Assembly: GCA_003134995.1 (NCBI GenBank)
Contig: PLDC01000006.1
Location: 94,148-139,080, forward strand
DNA: 44,933 nucleotides
Direction of reading: 5' to 3'
From: Acidobacteriaceae bacterium
GTDB taxonomy: Bacteria > Acidobacteriota > Terriglobia > Terriglobales > Acidobacteriaceae
How positions within the stretch are numbered: the first letter of the stretch is position 1; the number at the start of each line of letters is the position of its first letter. A program made the position numbers and the translations under genes. This document shows, piece by piece, positions 1 through 7,994 of the stretch. The notes below the pieces were generated by a model, which was not told the DNA's origin, ran no database searches, and saw only the letters and a program-made list of their open reading frames with translations.

Positions 1-431
1 AGATCGTCAAACACTGACTTCGGCAGGCCCTCCGGATTGGCGTCCGTCTTCAACATCAGCGGCGGCACGGCGCTAATAATCGCAGCCTTGTAGACGTCCT
101 GTTGCCCACGCCGGGCCAGATAGCGCACCACCTCACCACCGCCGGTCGAGTGCCCGACATGGATCGCATTTTTCAAAGCCAGATGCGCGGTTAGCGCCGC
201 CAGGTCATCCGCGTAATGGTCCATATCGTGCCCATCGGCCACCTGCGTCGAGCGGCCATGCCCACGCCGGTCATGCGCGATCACGCGATACCCCTTGCCC
301 AGAAAGAACATCATCTGGTTATCCCAGTCGTCGGCTGAGAGCGGCCAGCCATGGCTGAACACGATCGGCTGCCCAGAACCCCAGTCCTTGTAAAAGATCT
401 CAACGCCGTCCTTAGTGGTGATAGTGGGCAT
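1..431 (-). CDS. alpha/beta hydrolase, non-heme haloperoxidase-like (C-terminus outside window)
   Basis: I translated the reverse strand from the ATG at 431; the frame stays open to the window edge, giving the first 143 residues. The N-terminus ([18 protein letters not shown]) is typical of the non-heme chloroperoxidase / haloperoxidase-like branch of alpha/beta hydrolases. An oxyanion-hole motif HGWP lies at residues 27-30. DRRGHGRS follows at 54-61. The nucleophile elbow GHSTGGG is at 93-99, with Ser95 as the predicted catalytic serine. The acid and the histidine of the triad would lie in the missing part. The protein is probably cytoplasmic, because no signal peptide is seen. The exact substrate cannot be read from sequence; such enzymes are usually esterases with perhydrolase side activity. 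The next gene is on the opposite strand, so the two are divergent. Confidence 0.9.
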   Translation of the reverse strand, partial: MPTITTKDGVEIFYKDWGSGQPIVFSHGWPLSADDWDNQMMFFLGKGYRVIAHDRRGHGRSTQVADGHDMDHYADDLAALTAHLALKNAIHVGHSTGGGEVVRYLARRGQQDVYKAAIISAVPPLMLKTDANPEGLPKSVFDD

Positions 432-704
432 ACAGACTCCTTTGACAACTGGATTAACGTCCGCCAATTAGATCACACCGTCTGCGTAGAGAGAAGATGG
501 GCTTTCGTCGAAAGCCGATCCTCAGCCGGCGCTTCGTCGAATTTTGTCCTACCACCACGCTAACAACTGAGGCCAGACGCGAGGTTCCCCGATACCTTGG
601 TCCAATTGTTTTTCCTTTCCTCGTCAGCTTAATGTGCAGCAGGAGTGAATGGCGGAAGAACCAGAATCAGCGGATGGCGCTGTTGATCGGGATTGGAGCC
701 GTCA

Positions 705-1142
705 ATGAGCAGCGTACCAATCGAACAAAAGAGCTATGAGATGCCCCCGCCGGAGGGCTTCACCGTCACACTTTTTATCACCGTCGCCGACATCGAACGA
801 TCGGCTCGCTTCTATGAAAAGGTCTTTGGCGGCCGCATTCTGAGCCTGGGCGATAGCAAGGGTGCGTCTGGGCACATTCAGATCGCGAATACTTGGCTCA
901 TTGTCAACGTCGGCGGCGGGCCGACCCCCGATAAGCCGTCGGTAACGCTCAGCGTCCCCGCCGACCCGGATAAGGTCAACAGCTTTATGAATATTCGCGT
1001 TGCAGATATTCAAGCGTGCTACAAGTTATGGAAAAGTCGAGGAGCCGAGTTCATCACCGAACCAATCCCCAAGTACGGCGAGACGCGCTGCTACATCCGC
1101 GATCCTGACGGCTACATCATCGAGGTCGGACAGACCACCTAG
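705..1142 (+). CDS. VOC family (glyoxalase/bleomycin-resistance fold) protein
   Basis: A 145-residue protein with one vicinal-oxygen-chelate module. The N-terminal half carries TLFITVADIERSARFYEKVF, the usual beta-alpha start of the fold (about residues 20-40). The C-terminal half ends in CYIRDPDGYIIEVGQ, with the glutamate typical of the metal site. ATG 705 is preferred because GGAG sits at 695-698 with 6 bases of spacing; an in-frame TTG at 693 would only add four residues. VOC proteins of this size act as lyases, isomerases or dioxygenases, or bind drugs; the substrate is unknown. The SRPBCC gene follows on the same strand 127 bp downstream. Confidence 0.88.
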   Translation: MSSVPIEQKSYEMPPPEGFTVTLFITVADIERSARFYEKVFGGRILSLGDSKGASGHIQIANTWLIVNVGGGPTPDKPSVTLSVPADPDKVNSFMNIRVADIQACYKLWKSRGAEFITEPIPKYGETRCYIRDPDGYIIEVGQTT

Positions 1143-1269
1143 CTCACCTACGGCGGATCGTTGGCGAAGAATCGCCGTCACACCTAATCACCCTCGGCCA
1201 AATTTGCAAGTCCTGCTTACGCCAACGGTCCCTTATCCCTTAGAATTGACGCGCAATAGGAGAGCAAGA

Positions 1270-1740
1270 ATGGACTTCGAGGTGAACGTGCGGGAGCGCA
1301 TTCTGAAGCCTGTGAACGAGGTGTTCGATGCGGTCGTTGACCCGAAGAAGATGTCCAACTATTTCATCTCGGGCGCCAGCGGCCCCATTAAGGTAGGCAG
1401 GGTCGAGTGGGAGTTCGCCGATGTAGGGGCGAAAGTGCCGATCGATGTGCTGGAGGTGGAGGACAATCGTAAGATCGTGCTGGAATCAAGCGCGCTCGGA
1501 CCGCGGATTCGCACAACCATCCAATTCGCTCCCGACGGTCCCGACGCCACCGTGGTTACAATCACAGAATCGACGTTTCCCTTGACCGAAGAAGGTGTCA
1601 AACGGGCCTTAGGCCAGAACGCCGCGTGGACCTACACTTTATGCGGCCTGAAGGCGTACCTGCAATTCGGCATCAATCTCCGCACAGGTCTCAACAAAAG
1701 GCTTACGGACGTAGCGAGTGCCTCGGGAAAACGCCCGTAA
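1270..1740 (+). CDS. SRPBCC (AHSA1/START-like) domain protein
   Basis: A 156-residue protein spanning one SRPBCC ligand-binding fold. The opening VNVRERILKPVNEVFDAVVD and the central WEFADVGAKVPIDVLEVE are typical of the AHSA1-type branch, as is the late helix with AAWTYTLCGLKAYLQFG. ATG 1270 is chosen because AGGAG lies just upstream (1258-1262). The frame is open further upstream, but that part overlaps the VOC gene and has no family features. VOC and SRPBCC genes often occur together near small-molecule stress or detoxification genes, but the ligand here is unknown. No signal peptide or membrane segment is seen. Confidence 0.88.
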   Translation: MDFEVNVRERILKPVNEVFDAVVDPKKMSNYFISGASGPIKVGRVEWEFADVGAKVPIDVLEVEDNRKIVLESSALGPRIRTTIQFAPDGPDATVVTITESTFPLTEEGVKRALGQNAAWTYTLCGLKAYLQFGINLRTGLNKRLTDVASASGKRP

Positions 1741-1778
1741 CAGGTCGGTGCAGTAATCACATTTCAGGAGTGTGTCCA

Positions 1779-2978
1779 ATGACCGCGTTGCTCCGTCGCC
1801 CTGCTCGCGTTGTCCTGATCGCTGTGGCGATGGCGGTGCCGGCGTGTGCACAGCAACTCTCGCTGCAAGCTCTTGTCACCCCTTCCACGGTGCTGTTGTT
1901 GAAGGATGGTCGTCCGATCACATTCGCCCTTCACGGCTTCCTCGAGTTCAAGTCGCTCAACGAAATGTTCTCCTACATCGACTCTCAAAATCAGCGCTGG
2001 AAATCGAACGCTGCAATCAATGACGAACAGCGCCAGGCTGCCATGCGAGACCTGCTGCGCCGCGGAGTCGAAAGCCGCGTAGTCTCCATGGTGGATGAGC
2101 GCCCGCTTGAGACGCTGGTGACTCACACGCGCGAAGAACTGCTAGCGGCGTTGGCCGCCGTGAAAGAGCCGGTTCCCGCCGGATATGCCGACGCGTTCCT
2201 TGCCGTACAGGAAAAGTGGAAGCATTCATTAAATTGTTGGAGTGCGTCACCATCCATCGCGGCCCGCGTGCTCTCGAACTGGTATCCGATCAACGAAGGT
2301 ATCCAACTCTATGGAGCGACGTATGACTCGACCGAACACTTCTGGCAGGCGGTAAAGTACCACCCAGACACCACGGTTGGTGAGGTTACGGCTTTAGTCT
2401 CAGTGCTCGAGAAGCAGGATTGGGGAACCTGGTTGGCGCGGTTGGATGCCGACCCCAGGATTTACTTGCCCAATGCATACGCGGTCGAGTTCCTGCGCGC
2501 CAATCTTAAGCCTGAGCGTCTCCGACAATTTCGCAAAGACCTGGGCGGTCACGGCTTGCGTCCTGACGAAAAGGCCCGAACTGCGCAACAGCGTGGAGCG
2601 ACGCCATTCCGTTTCAGCGCGTTTGAGGAAAAGACTTTATGGGGAGATCTCGCCGACACGTTTTACCTTGTCTATACCTTCTCGTCGCCGGACGATGCCC
2701 TACGCAAAACGCTGGCCGATCATCATTTTGACGCCATCTACCTCGCAGAGCGCAGAATGGATTTCATCAGCGATGAATTCCGTTCTTTGATGTTAGAAAT
2801 CTGGCGTGTGAAATATTTGCAGATGCCGCGTTTTCGCGAGGTCATCTCGTCGATTCCGATCGAGATTCGATTGGAGCACTTCCTGAATGACGGCGACTCT
2901 CCGGACATTCAGATTCCCGTCTACGTTGGATATTTGAACCAGATCCGAGACATGGCCCGAGCGCAGCCATCACCTTAA
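1779..2978 (+). CDS. exported protein with NADAR-like motifs
   Basis: A 399-residue protein starting at ATG 1779, with CAGGAG about 8 bases upstream. Residues 1-25 form a signal peptide: Arg-rich start, hydrophobic core, then PACA before QQ, a plausible signal peptidase I site. Residues 163-195 contain VLSNWYP, then YDSTEHFWQAVKYH. This resembles the NADAR (YbiA-type) pattern of SNF followed by a (T/S)xEHxxQAxK helix. Residues 330-370 (DEFRSLMLEIWRVKYLQMPRFR) resemble the second NADAR block, a helix of the form MxxALRAKFxQxxxLR. About 130 residues lie between the two blocks, more than in canonical NADAR, so this would be an insertion-bearing or divergent member. Known NADAR proteins act in the cytoplasm on ADP-ribosylated guanine or riboflavin-pathway intermediates; export would be unusual. 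The motif match is my own reading and the function is inferred. Confidence 0.62.
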   Translation: MTALLRRPARVVLIAVAMAVPACAQQLSLQALVTPSTVLLLKDGRPITFALHGFLEFKSLNEMFSYIDSQNQRWKSNAAINDEQRQAAMRDLLRRGVESRVVSMVDERPLETLVTHTREELLAALAAVKEPVPAGYADAFLAVQEKWKHSLNCWSASPSIAARVLSNWYPINEGIQLYGATYDSTEHFWQAVKYHPDTTVGEVTALVSVLEKQDWGTWLARLDADPRIYLPNAYAVEFLRANLKPERLRQFRKDLGGHGLRPDEKARTAQQRGATPFRFSAFEEKTLWGDLADTFYLVYTFSSPDDALRKTLADHHFDAIYLAERRMDFISDEFRSLMLEIWRVKYLQMPRFREVISSIPIEIRLEHFLNDGDSPDIQIPVYVGYLNQIRDMARAQPSP

Positions 2979-3482
2979 AGCCAACTGACGATCATTGCGA
3001 TTTCGCTCAGAATGCCCGGAACCTTCCGGGCGGGCCAGAGCATCCTTGCCCCTCGCCTCCCCGTGGCCAATTACTAAGTCATCCCATCTCTACAAGCGAC
3101 GGGGCAGAGCGTCACAAAAAGCGAAAGAGGAGAAAAATAAATCATGAAGTCATGATCACCTGTCCGAACACGCGGACCAATTTATTAATGGTTACCAAGG
3201 AGCATCAGGTCCTTGGGAACGGTGCGTCAGTCCCGCGCGCGGGGTTTTGACTGTAGCGGCCTGATTTCGACAGTTGGCGCAAGTGCCGACAGCGCTAACT
3301 TGCGATTGCATTTCAGGCGAGCCTCAAGCTCATCGACTATCATCAGTCCGGCCCGGTATGAGGGCGGATGTTTTGGTCGTGTACAGAATCGTCCAATCGC
3401 CTGAATGATCAAATGTCAGATCACGATTCAATGGCACCGCGCGGTCGTTGTCGCTATTGACCGCTATAATTCGGTTGTCGGC
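2979..3482. other. 504 bp intergenic stretch between convergent genes
   Basis: No convincing gene is seen; the short open frames here lack ribosome-binding sites and family features. It holds two small hairpins. GCCCGGAA/TTCCGGGC at 3014-3031 lies 35 bp after the exported-protein stop. CCAAGGA/TCCTTGG lies at 3195-3216. Neither is followed by a T-run, so termination is only possible, not shown. Confidence 0.5.
3014..3031 (+). terminator. possible hairpin terminator of the exported protein gene
   Basis: An 8-base perfect inverted repeat (GCCCGGAA / TTCCGGGC) with a minimal loop lies 35 bp downstream of the stop at 2978. There is no T-tract after it, so it may only be an RNA-stabilising hairpin. 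Confidence 0.3.
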
Positions 3483-4838
3483 TCACTCGGTGACCGTGAA
3501 GTTCTTGTTGCTGGTCAGCGTTGCGGTCGGCGTGGTTACGACGACAGGGCCAGTGCTCGCGCCGGCGGGAACGGTAGCGGTCATGTAGGTGTCGTTGTCT
3601 ACGGTGAAGCTGGCGGGTACGCCGTTGAAGGTGACGAAGGTTGAGCCGGTGAATCCCTGGCCGAGAATTTGCGCGGTTGCTCCGACGGCCCCTTGAGATT
3701 TGACGAACGCCACGAACGGGCTCAGGCCATTGTCGAACGAATAGACGAAGCCGTCACCGCCGTCACCGCCGGAGACGCCGTAGAAGAGGCCATTGGTGTC
3801 CTGCATCAGATTAGCGACGGTATCTCCGTAGACGTAGCCGGGGAAAGCGGTGTAGGTGCCGCCGAGATTCCAGCTAAAAACCTGGGAATAGTAGTAAGTG
3901 ACGCCGTAGAGGTTGCCGTCGTTGGCCTGCACAAGGCCGGCATTCGGATTGTCGCCGTCACCCGGAATGTCGGTGAAGCTATAAAGGACGTTGACTCCGA
4001 AAAGACCGCTGATGTCGTAGACGGTACCTTGGCCGTGAGCTCCGCCGCTTGGGGTGGTGCCGTAGAGGGTACCGTTGGAAGCCAGAACAGGTGGAGCAAC
4101 GGGATAGTGCGGTCCGATCGAGCAACTGAAGCCGTGACTTTCTTTTAGCACTCCTGCAATGGTGAGCTTCACCACGGTTCCGCAGTTGTTGGCGCCCCCA
4201 ACGTTCGCGACGGCATACAGTAAACCATCCGATCCCTGGACGAGGCCGTAGACTCCGACTCCGGTGGTTGATGAGTTGAAGGTGTAAATGACGCTATAGG
4301 CGCCAGCGCTGGTCAGCTTGTAGATCGTGGCCTCGTCGCTGGAATCCGGGGTGCCGGAAGTTGCGCCGTAAAAATTGCCATCGACGGCCTGAATGGGAGG
4401 ACCGTAGGGATATTCGCCGTCGCTGCCTCCGGCAAAACTGTGCAGCACGGTGAGGGTTCCTGATGGAGTGATGGAGTAGAGAACGCCGAAACCGCGGGCG
4501 CCTCCCATGACCGTGGTGCCGTAGTAACTCCCATTGGTGGCGAGAGTGAGGCCACCGCCGGGGTTACTGCCGTCGGTGCCGGAAAAGCTGTGCAAGACGA
4601 TGCTGTTGTTGTCGCTCAGGTTGATTTTGACGACGGCGCCCAGGTCGTTGGCGCCTCCGCTGTAGGTGGTGCCGTAAAGGCGTCCGTCGCGGCCCTGCAC
4701 AAAGGTGACGTACAACGGGTCTGCGCCGTTGGTTCCGTTGAAGTTCAGCAGGGTGCTGACACTTTGCGCGGAGAGCAGGGAAGCGGCAGCGAGCAGGAAA
4801 GATATCAGGAAAGAGATCAGGAACCTTGAGCGATGCAC
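3483..4838 (-). CDS. secreted LYGTT-repeat (Gloeo/Verruco-type) beta-propeller protein with C-terminal TIG domain
   Basis: A 451-residue protein. Residues 1-25 are a signal peptide (MHRSRFLISFLISFLLAAAS, cut near LSAQS). The middle is a series of about seven to eight repeats of roughly 45 residues built on LYGTTYSGGA-type units, such as YYGTTVMGGA, FYGATSG, LYGTTPSGGA and LYGVTYYY. Each is followed by a V(V/Y)xI...LHSF strand. This is the pattern of the repeats named after Gloeobacter and Verrucomicrobia, which probably fold as a propeller. Residues from about 360 to the end form an IPT/TIG immunoglobulin-like domain (AQILGQGFTGSTFVTFNG, then TATVPAGASTGPVVVTT). Export to the cell surface or medium is expected; the ligand is unknown. 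A strong sigma70-type promoter lies about 100 bp upstream. Confidence 0.88.
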   Translation of the reverse strand: MHRSRFLISFLISFLLAAASLLSAQSVSTLLNFNGTNGADPLYVTFVQGRDGRLYGTTYSGGANDLGAVVKINLSDNNSIVLHSFSGTDGSNPGGGLTLATNGSYYGTTVMGGARGFGVLYSITPSGTLTVLHSFAGGSDGEYPYGPPIQAVDGNFYGATSGTPDSSDEATIYKLTSAGAYSVIYTFNSSTTGVGVYGLVQGSDGLLYAVANVGGANNCGTVVKLTIAGVLKESHGFSCSIGPHYPVAPPVLASNGTLYGTTPSGGAHGQGTVYDISGLFGVNVLYSFTDIPGDGDNPNAGLVQANDGNLYGVTYYYSQVFSWNLGGTYTAFPGYVYGDTVANLMQDTNGLFYGVSGGDGGDGFVYSFDNGLSPFVAFVKSQGAVGATAQILGQGFTGSTFVTFNGVPASFTVDNDTYMTATVPAGASTGPVVVTTPTATLTSNKNFTVTE

Positions 4839-4943
4839 AGTTGGCCTCGATTCAATGGCGTTACGAATTCGACTTCGCGAAGAACAGCGCGGTCACTGTT
4901 GCTAATGCCGGGGCACCACAGTAGCCCTGACTTGGGGGCCTTC

Positions 4944-4972
4944 AATCTACTTCAAGCCTGTCTGGCTGTCAA
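4944..4972 (-). promoter_or_regulatory. sigma70-type promoter of the propeller/TIG gene
   Basis: On the minus strand TTGACA (4972-4967) is followed after exactly 17 bases by TAGATT (4949-4944). The -35 box is perfect and the -10 box is close to TATAAT. Transcription would start near 4937 and leave a leader of about 100 bases before the ATG at 4838. Confidence 0.75.
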
Positions 4973-5291
4973 GAATAAAAGATAAGTTAATTAGGTAGTT
5001 TAGTTAGGTTAGCGTTCGCTGAATATTTACTAAGAACATGCGATGCGGGGTGCGAAATTTGTTTGAGCCGATCATCGAATCGCATCATAGAAGCATGATG
5101 CGAGGGCAAGTCACCGAAAATCAAGGGGTTGGAAGCTGCCAAAGAGGATAACTGTTGCAAAATCGCCTTAACACTCACTGACGCGTTTTGAATCTAATTC
5201 CCCCTGTCGCCATTTGCTAAATCAATGACACCTGGATTAAACATTGTTTCGGGTGAGCGTCGACTATACCAAGGCTACGCCGGGGAAACAC

Positions 5292-5516
5292 ATGGTCTGG
5301 ATGCGGCGAATGTTTATTGCTTTCCCTTTCATCATCGCTGCCACACTGACTGTGCTCATGAACACGGTTAGTCGAGGTCATGCTCAACGTGTGACCGGAT
5401 ACGGTTTTCTTTTCGGTGCGCCATGGGCGTGGCTCCTGGACCGTGGCTGGCTTGAGAACGTTCATAGCCGACGGGCAGAGGCGCTCATCGCCTACGCACT
5501 CATCGACCACGACTAG
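5292..5516 (+). CDS. small putative membrane protein (74 aa), unknown
   Basis: A 74-residue frame from ATG 5292, with GGGGA about 6 bases upstream. Residues 6-24 form one hydrophobic segment (RMFIAFPFIIAATLTVLMNT), followed by a polar stretch. A second hydrophobic patch is YGFLFGAPWAWLLDRGW. The tail EALIAYALIDHD is acidic. The composition looks like a real membrane protein and no longer gene overlaps it, but I recognise no family. The frame could also be read from 5244, without a ribosome-binding site. It converges on the next tiny gene, whose stop is only 12 bp away. Moderate doubt remains whether it is expressed. Confidence 0.5.
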   Translation: MVWMRRMFIAFPFIIAATLTVLMNTVSRGHAQRVTGYGFLFGAPWAWLLDRGWLENVHSRRAEALIAYALIDHD

Positions 5517-5527
5517 GTTGAACTCCC

Positions 5528-5638
5528 TTACAGTACGTACATCCGCAGCATCCAAACCACCAGGAGTATCGCGAGGATGCCCCCGGCGATATGAACGATC
5601 CAGTCGCTGGCCGTTTTCGGTTTCCCAAAATTAAACAT
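5528..5638 (-). CDS. very small single-span membrane protein (36 aa)
   Basis: A 36-residue frame from ATG 5638 to TAA 5528. The protein opens MFNFGKPKTASDW and then has one membrane span, IVHIAGGILAILLVVWMLRM (about residues 14-33), ending in YVL. A polar, positively charged N-terminus, a 19-20 residue span and an immediate stop are the pattern of genuine bacterial small membrane proteins. No clear Shine-Dalgarno sequence is visible. I do not recognise a named family. It lies beside copy A of the long intergenic repeat. Confidence 0.5.
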   Translation of the reverse strand: MFNFGKPKTASDWIVHIAGGILAILLVVWMLRMYVL

Positions 5639-5674
5639 TCGGCGATGGTAGCAGGCTGCGCGGCCGCCGGCGAG

Positions 5675-5956
5675 TTTTCCACAGCCCCATTGTGACATCT
5701 GACCTTGCGCGCAAAATTAAATCGCGCAATCATAGTTGAGGCGTGACAGCCGGGATGAAAGCCGCTGACGCCATCGTTAAGTTATTTGTTTTCTATATTT
5801 TAGTACCTAAGCCCTTTAGGCCCTAGATTTTGCGGGCCAAAACACGCTTAACTCGATGATTCCAGATATCGAGGGGGGTGGGGAGGGGGTACCCGGTGGT
5901 ACGGACGGGGCACATCCCTGACAAAACAGACCGGGAGGATTCCTGACACAGTGCGA
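5675..5956 (+). repeat. long intergenic repeat, copy A
   Basis: About 280 bp that recurs in the same order and orientation at 29454-29741. Shared blocks are: TTCCACAG near the left end; ATTGTGACATCTGACCTTGC (5689-5708); GCAATCATAG (5726-5735) with TGAGGC and GTGACAG; GATGATTCCAGATAT near 5855-5869; a G-rich tract ending in GGTACCC (about 5871-5894); GGTGGTAC; and GACCGGGAG with TCCTGACACAGTG at the right end. The middle part is only loosely similar. No protein is encoded. The stretch fills the gap between the 36-residue gene and the end of folP. Confidence 0.75.
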
Positions 5957-6027
5957 TTTATTTTCGGCGGTGCGATGTCTCTGGCAAGTCAACCTGCAGC
6001 AAGAAATCTGTAGCAGGCTGAAATGCC

Positions 6028-6897
6028 TCAGCGCGCCTCGAGGATCGCATCAGCCACTCGCGCCGCCTCGACCGACGCCTTCACATCGTGCGTCCGTAAG
6101 ATGTGTGCACCTTTGAGAATCAAAGACGTCTGTGCCGCAAGATTTCCGTAAAGCCGCTCGGCAACAGAAGCATCGTTTCCGTCTTTCGCCAGCATGCGAC
6201 CGATGAAAGATTTTCTAGAAGTTCCCGCCACCAGAGGAAATCCCAGCGATTGCAATTCCTGAAAGCGAGCCAGCAGCGGATAATTCTGCTCGAAATTTTT
6301 TCCGAAACCGAAACCCGGATCAACCGCAATCCGTTCTCGCCGCACCCCCGCAAGAACGGCCGCTTCAACCCATTCGCGAAGCTCGCGCTTAACCAGCAGA
6401 ACAACATCGCTTGGAGGCGAAAGGTTGCGCCACTCTTCAGGACGACCTCGCATATGCATCACCACAACTCCGCACTTGAGTTCGGCAACCGTCTTCGCCA
6501 TCTGCAAATCCCAGCGCAATCCGCTGACATCGTTGACGATCTCAACGCCACTCGCCACAGCGGCGCGAGCGACGTCAGCTTTGTAAGTATCGATCAAGAT
6601 CGTTGCATTTGGACGCTGCTTCTTGAGCGCACCGATCACAGGCAACACGCGCCGCAACTCTTCCTCCGCACTCACAACAGCCTTCGCGCCAGGACGAGTC
6701 GATTCCCCGCCAACATCAACAATGTCAGCGCCCTCATCCAGCAACTGAAGAGCATGCGCAATCGCCTTCTCGGAATCGAGATAAAGTCCGCCATCAGAAA
6801 AAGAATCAGGAGTGACGTTGACGATACCCATGATCAAAGTCCGCTTACCCAATTCCAGCGTGCGCATCCCAAGGTTCCACTGAAAGACAGACCTCAT
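6028..6897 (-). CDS. folP: dihydropteroate synthase
   Basis: A 289-residue TIM-barrel enzyme that joins p-aminobenzoate to 6-hydroxymethyl-7,8-dihydropterin diphosphate in folate synthesis. The pterin-site motif IMGIVNVTPDSFSDGG lies at about residues 22-37, with the second signature VDVGGESTRPGA at about 61-72. DTYKADVA, NDVSGL, DPGFGFGK and GTSRKSFIG follow in the order known for the family, including the SRK sulfonamide-site loop. Length is normal, allowing a slightly long N-terminus; an internal ATG (MRTLELGKRT) could be the true start. Its pathway partner folK is at 31066-31551, so the folate genes are not in one operon here. Confidence 0.97.
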   Translation of the reverse strand: MRSVFQWNLGMRTLELGKRTLIMGIVNVTPDSFSDGGLYLDSEKAIAHALQLLDEGADIVDVGGESTRPGAKAVVSAEEELRRVLPVIGALKKQRPNATILIDTYKADVARAAVASGVEIVNDVSGLRWDLQMAKTVAELKCGVVVMHMRGRPEEWRNLSPPSDVVLLVKRELREWVEAAVLAGVRRERIAVDPGFGFGKNFEQNYPLLARFQELQSLGFPLVAGTSRKSFIGRMLAKDGNDASVAERLYGNLAAQTSLILKGAHILRTHDVKASVEAARVADAILEAR

Positions 6898-7021
6898 GCT
6901 GCGGATTCTAAACGAAAGAAGAAATTGGAGACGTGAGATAAAATGGATTCACGCGGTTTCGATACTCTGGCTCATGGCCCGAAGCCGGAAGCCGGAAACC
7001 GAATGCCGGAAGCCGAAACAA

Positions 7022-7453
7022 CTACCGGCGACGAACCGCCGCATCCCGCATGCGCAGGCTGCGCAGCGCGCCGGGACCTGTGCCAGTCGGCGGTTTGCGC
7101 ATGCCTTCGAGCAAGTCTTTCAACACAACGGCGTTGTTGTGCGTTTCATTCTTCGAGGCATATAAAAGCGTGAGACGTTTTTTCTTGTGCGCGAGAGTGT
7201 ACAGCTTTTGCAAATCTTTTTCCGCTTCTGCACCCGCTAATTCTTTCAGGTAACGTTTGCGAAAGAGCGCCCATTGTCGAGGCCGCTCGTGAAACCACTT
7301 GCGCAGCGCATCAGAGGGAGCGAGATCGCGAAGCCATTCCTCCAAATCGGCGTCAGCTTTCCGCAGGCCGCGTGGCCACAAGCGGTCGACGAGAACGCGC
7401 GCTCCGTCAGATCTCGACGCAGCTTCATACACTCGCTTCACAGCAACTGGCAT
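7022..7453 (-). CDS. DUF488 family protein (YeaO type)
   Basis: A 143-residue protein. The start MPVAVKRVYE at 7453 is chosen because it matches the usual N-terminus of this branch, and because the upstream part of the open frame overlaps the promoter and start of the cytochrome gene at 7576. The hallmark RVLVDRLWPRGLRK is at residues 19-32, followed by WLRDLAPSDALRKWFHERP and the TLLYASKNETHNNAVVL strand-helix near the C-terminus. GAGGAAAG lies upstream at a rather long spacing. The biochemical role of YeaO-type DUF488 proteins is not established. A different DUF488 branch occurs at 10435-10965. Confidence 0.88.
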   Translation of the reverse strand: MPVAVKRVYEAASRSDGARVLVDRLWPRGLRKADADLEEWLRDLAPSDALRKWFHERPRQWALFRKRYLKELAGAEAEKDLQKLYTLAHKKKRLTLLYASKNETHNNAVVLKDLLEGMRKPPTGTGPGALRSLRMRDAAVRRR

Positions 7454-7575
7454 AGCTTCGCAACTTTCCTCTATCATTGTAAGTCGAGCGGAATCGCGGC
7501 GGCTGTGGGAAACTGCGCCCAAATAGCGCGAACGTGCCATGAGCAACGTGGTAACGAGCGACGACAAATATCCGA

Positions 7576-7983
7576 ATGATAAAAGCAATCGACTCTCAGC
7601 GCTGCCACAGTTTCTCGGACCGTTGGCATTCCATCACAGTTTTCTTGGCCGCATTCCTTGCGCTCGCTGCACTCACAGCTTGTGATATTGAGCGTCGCAA
7701 ATCAGACGCTGAACTCGGCCTTAATCCCCAACAGATATCCGGACGCAAGCTATACGACAACTACTGCGACCGCTGTCATCGCCCTTATTCCACCAAGGGG
7801 GAAAAAGGTCCGGGACTGAAGGGGATTTTCCAGCATCCGTACCTTCCGATGAGCGGACTGCCGGCGAATGACGAGCGCGTCAGCGAAATCATCCGCTACG
7901 GCCGCCACGAAATGCCCGGTTACAGCCAGACGCTGGACGCTCAAGGCATGCAGGATCTGCTCGCCTACTTGCACACACTGTGA
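7576..7983 (+). CDS. lipoprotein c-type cytochrome
   Basis: A 135-residue protein. A hydrophobic segment (ITVFLAAFLALAALTAC) ends in a lipobox, LTAC, with Cys36 as the predicted lipidated residue, so the mature protein should be anchored outside the inner membrane. The haem site CDRCH is at residues 64-68. Met113 in HEMPGY is the likely sixth ligand, and the C-terminal helix MQDLLAYLHTL is typical of mono-haem class I cytochromes. It probably carries electrons, but its partner is not shown. The gene for a secreted protein follows after 11 bases and may be co-transcribed. The ribosome-binding site is weak. Confidence 0.9.
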   Translation: MIKAIDSQRCHSFSDRWHSITVFLAAFLALAALTACDIERRKSDAELGLNPQQISGRKLYDNYCDRCHRPYSTKGEKGPGLKGIFQHPYLPMSGLPANDERVSEIIRYGRHEMPGYSQTLDAQGMQDLLAYLHTL

Positions 7984-7994
7984 CTCGGAGCAAT

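Noticed and set aside
3213..3644. Short plus-strand frames in the 2979-3482 gap and beyond
   Set aside because: No ribosome-binding sites, no conserved motifs, and part lies over the propeller gene.
6103..6936. 277-residue plus-strand frame over folP
   Set aside because: Antisense to folP; rich in Arg, Gln and His with no fold-like pattern.
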